From the NCBI GenBank assembly GCA_041392805.1, contig JAWKLJ010000002.1:573001-637000 (forward strand): 64,000 nt of DNA, read 5' to 3'. Shown one piece after another: positions 18,115-25,441 of this stretch. Below the pieces are notes generated by a model. It was not told where the DNA came from, searched no databases, and was given only the letters and a program-made list of their open reading frames with translations. Each line of letters opens with the position of its first letter. Positions within the stretch are counted from its first letter, which is position 1. The position numbers and the translations under genes were made by a program. This DNA comes from Saprospiraceae bacterium (lineage in GTDB: Bacteria; Bacteroidota; Bacteroidia; Chitinophagales; Saprospiraceae).

Positions 18115-18432
18115 CTACATCGGCTCTAAAATGTAAGGATTGGAAATATTCTTTCTACCAAACCTTTTGAGCAGTGACACTTCGTCGTTCTTATCAATGT
18201 GTTCTTCCTTAAGGATTTCCTGTACCATCGGTTGTTTTAAACCCGGTATTCTGATCTTAAAGAAAGGCCACAGTACATTACTCATATAGGTTTTCTCCAA
18301 GTCGGAAAAACCAGTTAGGCGGCTGTATTTGGTCTGATTTTTAAAATCATCAGAATACCAAAATAGCCATTGGCCATCTTCTACCTTAAGATACCCAATG
18401 TCAAGATCTTCGATCTTTAACGTGAGTCCTCC
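18115..18432 (-). pseudogene. HipA N-terminal-domain (HipS-like) gene, 5'-truncated
   Basis: An open minus-strand frame of 106 codons has no ATG and is closed upstream by TAG at 18435-18433. It reads LKIEDLDIGYLKVEDGQWLF, then WYSDDFKNQTKYSRLTGFSD, and ends RFGRKNISNPYILEPM. This is the Bacteroidota HipA-N type (a separate ~110-residue protein encoded before a HipA kinase), lacking only about the first ten residues. The break coincides with the end of the IS110-derived DNA that begins near 18419, so insertion probably removed the start. No HipA kinase or HipB regulator is present, so the toxin-antitoxin module is gone. Confidence 0.7.
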
Positions 18433-19020
18433 CTAAAACATTTTTGCAAAGATGCTAGAAAAACAGGCAACTTGGCGCTACCTTAAGGATATTACTTAAT
18501 CAGGCCGGAATACGTTCGATGAGAGATTGCCCTCAAAAATGGAGTTAGGCAACCCCAACGTGAGTCTAATCCGAGTTGGATCTTGCAAAGATGTATAATG
18601 GTGAAGCGTGCTGCGCCATGCTATCCCGAAGGTGAGATTAAAAATCCTTAAATCCGACTTGATCGAATGTATTTGTGCCAAAAGAAGTTGAAAATGGCCA
18701 AGCCAAAAGACAGCGCCAAGTTTTCTATTGTTCATCCAGATGCGGCGGGCATAGATGTAGGCAGCCGCTTTCATTGGGTAAGCGTAGGTCAACAAGAAAG
18801 TCAGAGTAAAAAAATTGGGGTATTTACCGAAGATCTTCACGCTTTATGCCTCTGGCTCAAGACTATGGGGATAAAAACGGTAGCGATGGAAAGCACCGGT
18901 TTTTATTGGAAACAGTTATTTGTGATGCTGCAGTCCTACGGCATGGAAGTGTATCTGGTCAATGCCTCGTTTACCAAGAATATTCAAGGCCGCAAGCCGG
19001 GGTTGTGTAAAAAAGTCTGA
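18419..19020 (+). mobile_element. IS110-family element, left end and truncated transposase gene
   Basis: The transposase gene starts at 18694 (MAKPKDSAKFSIVHPDAAGI) and shows the DEDD-domain motifs IDVGSRFHWVSV and VAMESTGFYW. It runs only to ...NIQGRK, after which normal IS110 sequence (usually ...GRKTDVKD) is replaced by foreign sequence and a stop at 19018-19020. Full IS110 transposases have 300-420 residues, so only the N-terminal third remains. The ~270 bp before the gene are non-coding, as is the end of IS110 elements that specifies the bridge RNA. A direct repeat (AACGTGAGTC...TTGCAAAGATG) occurs at 18419-18455 and 18557-18594. Confidence 0.8.
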
Positions 19021-19690
19021 GCGGGCCGAGCGGCAGTAAATTTATTTAATTTATATATAAAAACAGTTTTCATGTAATCGGCCTGTTCTGTGGCGAAGGA
19101 TGAGGGCTCTGGTTGTGATTTTTGCCTTTCAAGGCAAAAAAAAGGGTTTTTATCCCCTCTTTTTTTGTTTTTGGGCCCTTGTTGCTGCTCGTTTGGCATA
19201 GTGCTCCTTCCAAATCCCTGTTTTGTCGCAATGAACCTTCCTTAAATTGTGAGCTATGGCTAGCAATAAAAATTCAATATACACTTTGGCCATTCCTCGA
19301 AGAATAAATCTTCTATGTCCCATATTATATTTAATATCTCCAAAAGGGGTTTCTACATCCACACTTCGTTGTGCTCGTTTGTTCAATCCTTGTGGTGAAG
19401 AGGGCTTTGGCCTTTTCTTTATATGCTTCTAAGCGCTTACTAACCTGTACCAATCTGTTACTTTGTGGATCGGCATTTTCTCCTCTGCAGGCTTTGAAAA
19501 AAGGGCAAGCCCAACAGGATTCACATTGGTAGATATCTAGTGTACGGAGATAATCATTTTGGCTCCGGACTTGCTGTGTTTGTACAAAGACTAACTTCTT
19601 TTGATTGGGGCATAAAAAATAACGTTCCTCTTGGTTATACAACCAGTTTTCTCTTCGATAAAGCTTTTGGGCTAACTTATTGAAAAACAT
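18994..19690 (-). mobile_element. IS1182-family remnant, transposase 3' part with frameshift
   Basis: Two minus-strand frames join into one transposase C terminus. 19690 to about 19390 encodes NKLAQKLYRRENWLYNQEER, CPNQKKLVF, and the cysteine motif CESCWACPFFKAC. Then, after a frame change near 19390, about 19386 to 19150 encodes RSVDVETPFGDIKYNMGHRR and VYIEFLLLAIAHNLRKVH. These are the zinc-like and DDE-end regions of IS1182 transposases. The N-terminal half is missing, with a stop just before the first ATG. The right end probably lies where IS110 sequence breaks (about 18994). Both elements are immobile relics, with one joined to or inserted in the other. Confidence 0.8.
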
Positions 19691-19701
19691 TTAGATATAC
19701 A

Positions 19702-19741
19702 TAAAACAGGGCGGAACAATTTAGAATCGCGCCCGTTTTGT
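19702..19741 (-). terminator. Terminator after mnmE
   Basis: On the minus strand AAAACGGGCG and CGCCCTGTTTT form a stem with a one-base bulge about 24 bp beyond the mnmE stop, ending in a T-rich stretch. Confidence 0.6.
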
Positions 19742-19764
19742 TTATGTGCAGATGGGTGGTTTCC

Positions 19765-21255
19765 TCACTTCCCAATACAAAACTTCCCAAAAATATTCCC
19801 CAACAAATCATCCGTTGATATCTCGCCCGTAATCTCGCCGAGGTAGGCCAGGGCCCGCCGGATATCCATCGCTACAAAATCGGAGGTGATGCCGCTGTCC
19901 ATCGCCTGGAGGACGTCGTCGAGGCTTTCGCTCGCCTTTCGTAAGGCCTCATAGTGGCGGACATTGCTCACCACGGTGCTGTCCAACTTCACTTTTTCGG
20001 TTATCACAGACTCGTAGAGCTTTTCCTTGAGGTAGCCGATGTTCATCTTTTCCAGCGCAGAGATGGGTACCCATTGAGTGGGGGTAAGGTGTTGTAAGTT
20101 GTAGGTCGTAAGTCCCGAAGACGTTACCCCCGGTTGCTTGACCTCACCACTTCCCGACTTTCGACTTTCGACTTCCCAACTGTCAACTTCCCCAAAATAA
20201 TCCTCAAACTTCGTATACGGATTCAAATCCATTTTATTGGCGATCACCAGCAGATGGATGCCGGGTTTCATCAGTCTGGCCAGATCCTGGCGCACTTCTT
20301 CGGGCTCCATTTGTGCCACATCGAAGACGTAGATGAGCAGGGCCGACTGGCTGATCTTTTCCATGGTTTTCGCCACGCCGATGGCTTCGATCTGATCGTG
20401 GGCTTCGCGGATACCGGCCGTGTCGATGATGCGAAATTGGATGCCGTTGATGTTCAGGACTTCTTCGATGGTATCACGCGTCGTGCCAGCAATGTCGGAC
20501 ACGATGGCGCGTTCCTCATTGAGCAAAGCATTGAGCAAGGTTGACTTGCCCGCGTTGGGGCGCCCGGCGATGACCGTGTTGATCCCATTTTTGATGGCGT
20601 TGCCAAGGTCGAAGGACTGTAGGAGGTCGTGCAGGTAGGCCTGTATCGTTTTGACCAGTTTTTTGAGGGCACTGCGGTCGGCAAATTCAACGTCTTCTTC
20701 GGAGAAGTCAAGTTCCAACTCGATCAGACTGGCGAAGTCGAGTAGTTGCTGGCGTAGCTTTTGGATTTCGTCGCTAAAGCCCCCGCGCATCTGCTGGATG
20801 GCCAAGGTGTGCGCCGCTTCAGAGGAAGAGGCGATCAGGTCGGCCACTGCTTCGGCCTGGCTGAGGTCCATCCGACCGTTGAGGAAGGCGCGGAGCGTAA
20901 ACTCGCCAGGTTGCGCCATGCGAGCCCCCTGCTGGGTGAAAAGCTGAATGAGCTGCTGGATAATGTAGTTGGAGCCATGACAGGAAACTTCCACCACATT
21001 TTCCCCCGTATAAGATGTTGGCCCAACAAAAAGCGATACCAGGACCTCGTCAATGACCTGGTCTTCCGCATTGCGGATCGTACCAAAATGAATGGTATGG
21101 CTGCCCTGTGCCTCCAGGTTTTTTCCCTTAAACACCTTGTTACAAATGCGAATAGCCTCCTTGCCAGAAAGCCGGATCACCCCGATAGCGCCAACACCAG
21201 CTGGGGTGGCCAAGGCAACAATGGTATCATTGAGGTCGTGCGTAGCGTAATTCAT
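19765..21255 (-). CDS. mnmE: tRNA uridine-5-carboxymethylaminomethyl modification GTPase MnmE
   Basis: 496 residues. The N-terminal folate-binding domain begins DTIVALATPAGVGAIGVIRLSG. The G domain has G1 GRPNAGKST (231-239), G3 DTAG (278-281) and G4 NKMD (340-343). The protein ends with the conserved FCIGK containing the functional Cys. With MnmG it modifies U34 of certain tRNAs in the cytoplasm. It is about 35-40 residues longer than usual because of a Ser/Gly/Val-rich insertion at about residues 355-393, between G4 and the G5-like ISALEK, encoded by repeat-like DNA at 20085-20190. The frame is intact and all motifs are present, so the enzyme is probably active. Confidence 0.95.
   Translation of the reverse strand: MNYATHDLNDTIVALATPAGVGAIGVIRLSGKEAIRICNKVFKGKNLEAQGSHTIHFGTIRNAEDQVIDEVLVSLFVGPTSYTGENVVEVSCHGSNYIIQQLIQLFTQQGARMAQPGEFTLRAFLNGRMDLSQAEAVADLIASSSEAAHTLAIQQMRGGFSDEIQKLRQQLLDFASLIELELDFSEEDVEFADRSALKKLVKTIQAYLHDLLQSFDLGNAIKNGINTVIAGRPNAGKSTLLNALLNEERAIVSDIAGTTRDTIEEVLNINGIQFRIIDTAGIREAHDQIEAIGVAKTMEKISQSALLIYVFDVAQMEPEEVRQDLARLMKPGIHLLVIANKMDLNPYTKFEDYFGEVDSWEVESRKSGSGEVKQPGVTSSGLTTYNLQHLTPTQWVPISALEKMNIGYLKEKLYESVITEKVKLDSTVVSNVRHYEALRKASESLDDVLQAMDSGITSDFVAMDIRRALAYLGEITGEISTDDLLGNIFGKFCIGK
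20085..20190. repeat. Repeat-derived insertion inside mnmE
   Basis: The plus strand reads CTTCCCGACTTTCGACTTTC then GACTTCCCAACTGTCAACTTC, preceded by TTGTAAGTTGTAGGTCGTAAG. These words match the intergenic GAAGTCGGAAGT-type tracts at 22.6, 28.4 and 40.4 kb, so a mobile or slipping short repeat has entered the coding region in frame. Confidence 0.6.
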
Positions 21256-21784
21256 GTGGCGAAATTACGGGTTTCTAGGAAGAAATTTGGTGTAAAAGTT
21301 TGTAAGTTGGAAGGTTGTAAGACTTGGCGACACAGGCTCCATTGAAATTGCCATTGAATTTGATATTGTCATTAAAGCCAACTGTAGCTATTGAACCACC
21401 TGTCTTCTCCCCAGCCCACCCAATCTCATCGGGATTCACCCTCGGTAGCTACAGGCGAGCGGTTTTTTTTGGACGCGGAGTTATTAGAGGTGGAGAGGTA
21501 TTGGAGGTTTGGCTTGAGGTTTTTTTGAGGATGTGTAGGTATTGGAGGGATAGGGCAAGCCCCCGCATTTTAATTTTCATTGCCATTTTCATTGCCATTT
21601 TCATTGAAATTGCCATCCCCCAGCTCACCCAATCCCATCGGGATTCACCCTCGGTAGCTACAGGCGAGCGTTTTTTTTTGGACGCAGAGTTATTAGAGGT
21701 GGAGAGGTATTGGAGGTTTGGCTTGAGGTTTTTTTGGGGATGTGTAGGTATTGGAGGGATGGGGCAAGCCCCAGCATTTTAATT
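21256..21784. other. 529-bp repeat-filled spacer
   Basis: No gene. It holds two tandem copies of a ~209-bp unit and the outer part of a hexamer repeat (CATTGCCATTTTCATTGAAA type), described separately. A word resembling the mnmE repeats (TTTGTAAGTTGGAAGGTTGTA) lies at 21299. Confidence 0.6.
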
Positions 21785-21800
21785 TTAATTTTCATTGCCA
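21412..21800. repeat. Two tandem copies of a ~209-bp unit
   Basis: CATCGGGATTCACCCTCGGT occurs at 21427 and again at 21636, followed in both by GGACGC, GAGTTATTAGAGGTGGAGAG and TTGGAGGTTTGGCTTGAGG, giving a period of 209 bp with few differences. Each copy ends in ATTTTAATTTTCATTGCC, which leads into the hexamer repeat. Confidence 0.85.
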
Positions 21801-21912
21801 TTTTCATTGAAATTGCCATTTTCATTGCCATTGCCATTGAAATTGCCATTGCCATTGAAATTGCCATTGAAATTTTCATTGAAATTGCCCATTGCCATTG
21901 AAATTGACATTT
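21785..21912. repeat. Hexanucleotide repeat (CATTGC/CATTTT/CATTGA) array
   Basis: About twenty near-identical 6-bp units, for example TTGCCATTTTCATTGAAATT, run without interruption and encode the Asn/Phe/Gly/Glu tail of the membrane protein. Shorter runs of the same units occur at 21340 and 21580-21615. Confidence 0.85.
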
Positions 21913-22468
21913 CCACCTCCCCCTTTGCATCCAACGGCACATATGACTCCCACGGAAGGGCCCGGTCCTGAATCTTGCGTTCTGCCTTGTTAAAATTATC
22001 TTTAAACATAAAAATCAGCGCAAAGAAGACAATGATGGAGATGGTCCATTTTTGCATGCTACTCATACCGAATAAGCCAAGAATCAAGAAACAGAAAAAT
22101 ATAATGGTGAGCGTAAAGAAAAGCGGTGCAATGTGTGGAATATCAGCCATTAGTGATGCAATGGAGCGAAACTCTACCGATAATTGGCGGAAAAACCACC
22201 GGACAGGCTCCGGAACAGCAGGTAAGTTCTCAAGCACCTTGAAAAGGTCCTTGTCGTATGCCTTAATCATGAAATAGTTGAGCGCCAGGAAATTACAACC
22301 AACTATACCAACGACCATCATTATGCGCTGTGGCATTTGTACCCAACGATGAGACAATCTTTGCACGTATTCTTCCAAGTGGCCACCCAATTGGTTCGTA
22401 AGCCATACCGTTACAAAACTGCCGCCCATTCCTATAAGTATCGCAACTGATAAAGGATCTACTTGCAT
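21785..22468 (-). CDS. Membrane protein with repeat-encoded Asn-rich tail
   Basis: 227 residues. Hydrophobic segments lie at about 7-25, 48-68, 110-135 and 138-158, so it is an integral membrane protein; no family is recognised. The start MQVDPLSVAILIGMG is the only good one. The last ~35 residues (MSISMAMGNFNENFNGNFNG...) are encoded by a degenerate hexanucleotide repeat (AATGGC/AATTTC/AATGAA on the coding strand). Changes in hexamer number would keep the frame, so tail length can vary between strains. The stop falls at the start of the non-coding part of the same repeat array. Confidence 0.6.
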   Translation of the reverse strand: MQVDPLSVAILIGMGGSFVTVWLTNQLGGHLEEYVQRLSHRWVQMPQRIMMVVGIVGCNFLALNYFMIKAYDKDLFKVLENLPAVPEPVRWFFRQLSVEFRSIASLMADIPHIAPLFFTLTIIFFCFLILGLFGMSSMQKWTISIIVFFALIFMFKDNFNKAERKIQDRALPWESYVPLDAKGEVEMSISMAMGNFNENFNGNFNGNGNFNGNGNENGNFNENGNEN

Positions 22469-22950
22469 GGTTTTTTTAATTTTCGGGATGATTTCCTCAT
22501 TTGGACTTTTGACGCTTTTGGTAATCCTCTGTTTTCCAGGCTAGAAGTGAGAAGTGAGAAGTGAGAAGTCGGAAGTCGGAAAATTGCGCCCCTGAGCCTT
22601 TCCGAGTTCCCATTTCTACCTTCCGCCTTCCGATTTCCGCTTTCAAAACAGCGAATGTCAAAAGTCCAGTCCTCGTATACATCACTATTTAATCAAAAAT
22701 GTCGTTATACGCAACAAAATTAGCTAAACATAAGGGCTTTTTATACGAATCCTTGTTATGGCAAGAAATTAGGCACCACATGCTCGGGTTAAATACGGAA
22801 CTATATTGACGGATAAGGGCTATTTTATTTGCTGTGCCCGCACACAATTTTTTCTTAAAAATACGGAAGTATTTGCACAGGTTTCATACTTTCCCTACCT
22901 TATAGCCAATTTAGCGATTTTTAATACATACCAATTTTAAAATTATTAAT
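22469..22950. other. 482-bp spacer, contains dispersed element copy B
   Basis: No gene. The region 22501-22670 is a copy of the TGGACTTTTGA-ended element. The remaining ~280 bp before the oxidoreductase gene are AT-rich and may hold its promoter; I see no exact -33/-7 match. Confidence 0.5.
22501..22670 (-). repeat. Dispersed element, copy B (inverted ends TTGGACTTTTGA / TCAAAAGTCCAG)
   Basis: It begins TTGGACTTTTGACGCTTTTG and ends GCGAATGTCAAAAGTCCAGT. Read on the minus strand, its ends match copy A at 40401-40557: a left CTGGACTTTTGA..TTC.CTGTTTTGAA and a right CTTCTAG.CTGGAAA...GGATT...GCGTCAAAAGTCCAA. The interior is GAAGTGAGAAGTCGGAAGTC-type repeats. Confidence 0.75.
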
Positions 22951-24255
22951 ATGAAGAAGAAAATAAAAGATAGCAGCCGCCGGGCATTTATCAAATCCTC
23001 TGGGGCGACTATCCTCGGGAGCACTTTAGGTGCCAATTTGTTAGCGAATAGTTCCTCTTTCTCTTTCAATGATAGCGACGTACTAAAAGTCGGTCTCATT
23101 GGTTGTGGCGGACGGGGCACCGGAGCGGCCAGCCAAGCCATGAATGCGGACCCCAAAGCGGTACTGACCGTAATGGCAGATGTCTTTCCAGATCGCTTAG
23201 AGCAGTCTTACAATGCTTTGAAAACAGAAAACCCAGATAAACTGCAAGTGTCAAAAGAGAACATGTTCATTGGTTTTGATGCTTATAAGAAAGTCCTGGC
23301 ATCTGATGTTGATGTGGTGATCTTGACTACGCCGCCTGCTTTCCGCCCGGGCCATTTGGAGGCCGCCATTGAAGCGGGTAAACACGTTTTTTGTGAAAAA
23401 CCAGTAGCAGTAGATGCACCTGGTATTCGCCGAGTCATCGAGGTAGCCAAAAAGGCTAAAGAAAAGAACCTGGCCCTCATGTCTGGTTTCTGCTGGCGTT
23501 ATGACTTCCCTAAACGCGCTACCTACGAGCGAATCCTGGATGGTCAAATAGGCAATATTACCAGTATTTACAATACCTACAATACCGGCGCACTTTGGGA
23601 AAAAGAAAGACAAGCGGATTGGAGCGACATGGAATTTACTATGCGCAACTGGTTGTATTATAATTGGTTGTCTGGTGATCATATTGCAGAGCAAGCTGTG
23701 CATAGCCTCGATTTAATGTCTTGGGCGATGGGTGATGTCATGCCGCTAACCGTCGTTGGTACTGGCGGTCGCCAGTCGCGAGTAGAAGAAAAATATGGTA
23801 ATGTATATGACCATTTTGCACTGGTGTACGAATATGCTGATGGAATCAAGGGGTTCCACTTTAGCCGCCAGCAAAAAGGATGTGCCAGGGCTTATGATAT
23901 CACTATCCAAGGAGACAAAGGCCAGTGTTACATCGATGTATTCAAAAAACATGAAATTAAGGGAGCCGTAAACTGGGTGTATAAAGGCGACAAAAACAAC
24001 ATGTATCAAACCGAGCATGATGAGCTATTTGCGTCTATCCGCGCAGGTAAGCCCATCAATGATGGGGTCCGAATGGCGCATAGCACCATGTTAGCGATTT
24101 GGGGTCGAATGGCGGCCTACACCGGTCAGTCTATTTCCTGGGAAGAAGCCCTGAACTCAGAAGAAAAACTCGGACCAGCATTGGAAGATTACAACTGGGA
24201 CCTGGCCTGGAAAATGAAAGAGGTGGCAAAACCTGGGGTGACAAAATTTGCCTAA
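22951..24255 (+). CDS. Gfo/Idh/MocA oxidoreductase with Tat signal
   Basis: 434 residues. The signal is of Tat type: SSRRAFIKSSGATILGSTLG. The nucleotide-binding motif is KVGLIGCGGRGTGAA and the catalytic-region motif is GKHVFCEKPVAVDAPG, with the conserved EKP lysine. HIAEQAVHSLDLMSWAMGD carries the His and Asp. Exported members of this family oxidise or reduce sugar rings with a tightly held NAD(P). The downstream gene, 135 bp away on the same strand, encodes a Tat-exported sugar epimerase, forming a second oxidoreductase/epimerase set like that at 8-12 kb. The sequence is not a close duplicate of the gene at 10.7 kb. Confidence 0.93.
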   Translation: MKKKIKDSSRRAFIKSSGATILGSTLGANLLANSSSFSFNDSDVLKVGLIGCGGRGTGAASQAMNADPKAVLTVMADVFPDRLEQSYNALKTENPDKLQVSKENMFIGFDAYKKVLASDVDVVILTTPPAFRPGHLEAAIEAGKHVFCEKPVAVDAPGIRRVIEVAKKAKEKNLALMSGFCWRYDFPKRATYERILDGQIGNITSIYNTYNTGALWEKERQADWSDMEFTMRNWLYYNWLSGDHIAEQAVHSLDLMSWAMGDVMPLTVVGTGGRQSRVEEKYGNVYDHFALVYEYADGIKGFHFSRQQKGCARAYDITIQGDKGQCYIDVFKKHEIKGAVNWVYKGDKNNMYQTEHDELFASIRAGKPINDGVRMAHSTMLAIWGRMAAYTGQSISWEEALNSEEKLGPALEDYNWDLAWKMKEVAKPGVTKFA

Positions 24256-24300
24256 TCTATACATAGATACCCTGGAGAAGAGGGCATAGAAACAAATTTT

Positions 24301-24350
24301 TCTCTGTGTCCTCTGCTCCTCCGCGTATCGCTGTGTTACTAATCCTTGGC
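24301..24350. repeat. CTCCTCCGCGTA-type dispersed word, copy 1
   Basis: CTGCTCCTCCGCGTATCGCTG followed by TGTTACTAATCCTTGG. A second copy lies at 30085-30130. Such words are common as intergenic repeats in this phylum. Confidence 0.55.
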
Positions 24351-24390
24351 CATAGTTGCTTCAACAAAATTGACCGTCTAAAAGAAAACA

Positions 24391-25302
24391 ATGAAAAAAC
24401 AAGACCGGAGAGCCTTTATCAAAACAAGTTCTGCAGCAGCCTTATCCCTGGCCATTGCCCCTCAGATGATGGCTGCATCGCCAGCGCCACCCGTTGCGCA
24501 ACCGCTGATCAAGAAAAGCCTCAAGTTTGGCATGATCAAAGAAGATTTGTCCATTCTGGATAAATTCAAATTGGTCAAAGACTTGGGATTTGATGGCGTG
24601 GAAATGGACAGCCCCAATGAACTGGATGACAAAGAGATCTTAAAAGCGAAACGCAAGGCGGGTATTGAAATTCCTGGCGTGGTGAATTCCGTACATTGGA
24701 AAGCACCTTTGTCTGATCCTGATCCTGCCGTTCGGGCGAAATGTGTGGAGTCTATGACTGTCGCCTTAAAGGCCAGTAAAATGTATGGCGGAACGACAGT
24801 ATTGCTGGTGCCCGCTGTCGTAAATGAAAAAGTAAGTTATGATGATGCGTACAAGCGCTCTCAGGAAGAAATCAGGAAAATCTTGCCAGTAGCCAAAGAG
24901 ACGGGGATCAAAATTGCCATTGAAAATGTCTGGAATAACTTCCTGCTAAGTCCTATGGAGGCTGCTCGTTATATTGATGAATTTGAAAGCGATATGATCG
25001 GGTGGTACATGGATATTGGTAATATTATTCGTTTTGGATGGGCTGATCAATGGATACGCATTCTTGGTAAGCGCATTCTCAAAGTGGATGTCAAAGAGTA
25101 TAGCCGGAAAAAACAGAAAGAAGAAGGCATCTGGGCTGGCTTTGACGTTAAATTGGGTCAGGGCGATAGCGACTGGGCCAGCGTCAACAAGGCACTCCGG
25201 GAAGTCGGCTACCAAGGCTGGGGCTCCGCCGAGGTGCCCGGCGGCGACCGCGTGCGATTAAAAGAGATTTCAGATAATATGGATAAGATTTATGCGCTTT
25301 AG
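24391..25302 (+). CDS. Sugar phosphate isomerase/epimerase-like TIM-barrel protein, Tat exported
   Basis: 303 residues, with a Tat signal (KKQDRRAFIKTSSAAALSLA). The TIM barrel shows the metal-ligand regions GFDGVEMDSP, NSVHWKAP, IAIENVWNNFLLSP (catalytic Glu), WYMDIGNIIRFG, KVDVKEYS and GWGSAEVPGGD. It is a typical xylose-isomerase-like fold. It follows a Tat-exported Gfo/Idh/MocA oxidoreductase on the same strand, and the two probably act on one sugar in the periplasm. No cytoplasmic phosphate-sugar role is expected. Substrate unknown. Confidence 0.92.
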   Translation: MKKQDRRAFIKTSSAAALSLAIAPQMMAASPAPPVAQPLIKKSLKFGMIKEDLSILDKFKLVKDLGFDGVEMDSPNELDDKEILKAKRKAGIEIPGVVNSVHWKAPLSDPDPAVRAKCVESMTVALKASKMYGGTTVLLVPAVVNEKVSYDDAYKRSQEEIRKILPVAKETGIKIAIENVWNNFLLSPMEAARYIDEFESDMIGWYMDIGNIIRFGWADQWIRILGKRILKVDVKEYSRKKQKEEGIWAGFDVKLGQGDSDWASVNKALREVGYQGWGSAEVPGGDRVRLKEISDNMDKIYAL

Positions 25303-25441
25303 TATAGAGAGAGGTCTTGGGTGAAGAACAAACCTAAGTACTGTGTGTAAAAAATAATTTAATAAACTATAGGCACAGGCGCAGACATCAGAAGTTTACA
25401 GAAGGAGTACTTGACTAAACTTCTCATGTCTCGCCTGGCTA

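Noticed and set aside
20134..21345. Long plus-strand frames opposite mnmE
   Set aside because: Antisense shadows of a clearly recognised gene.
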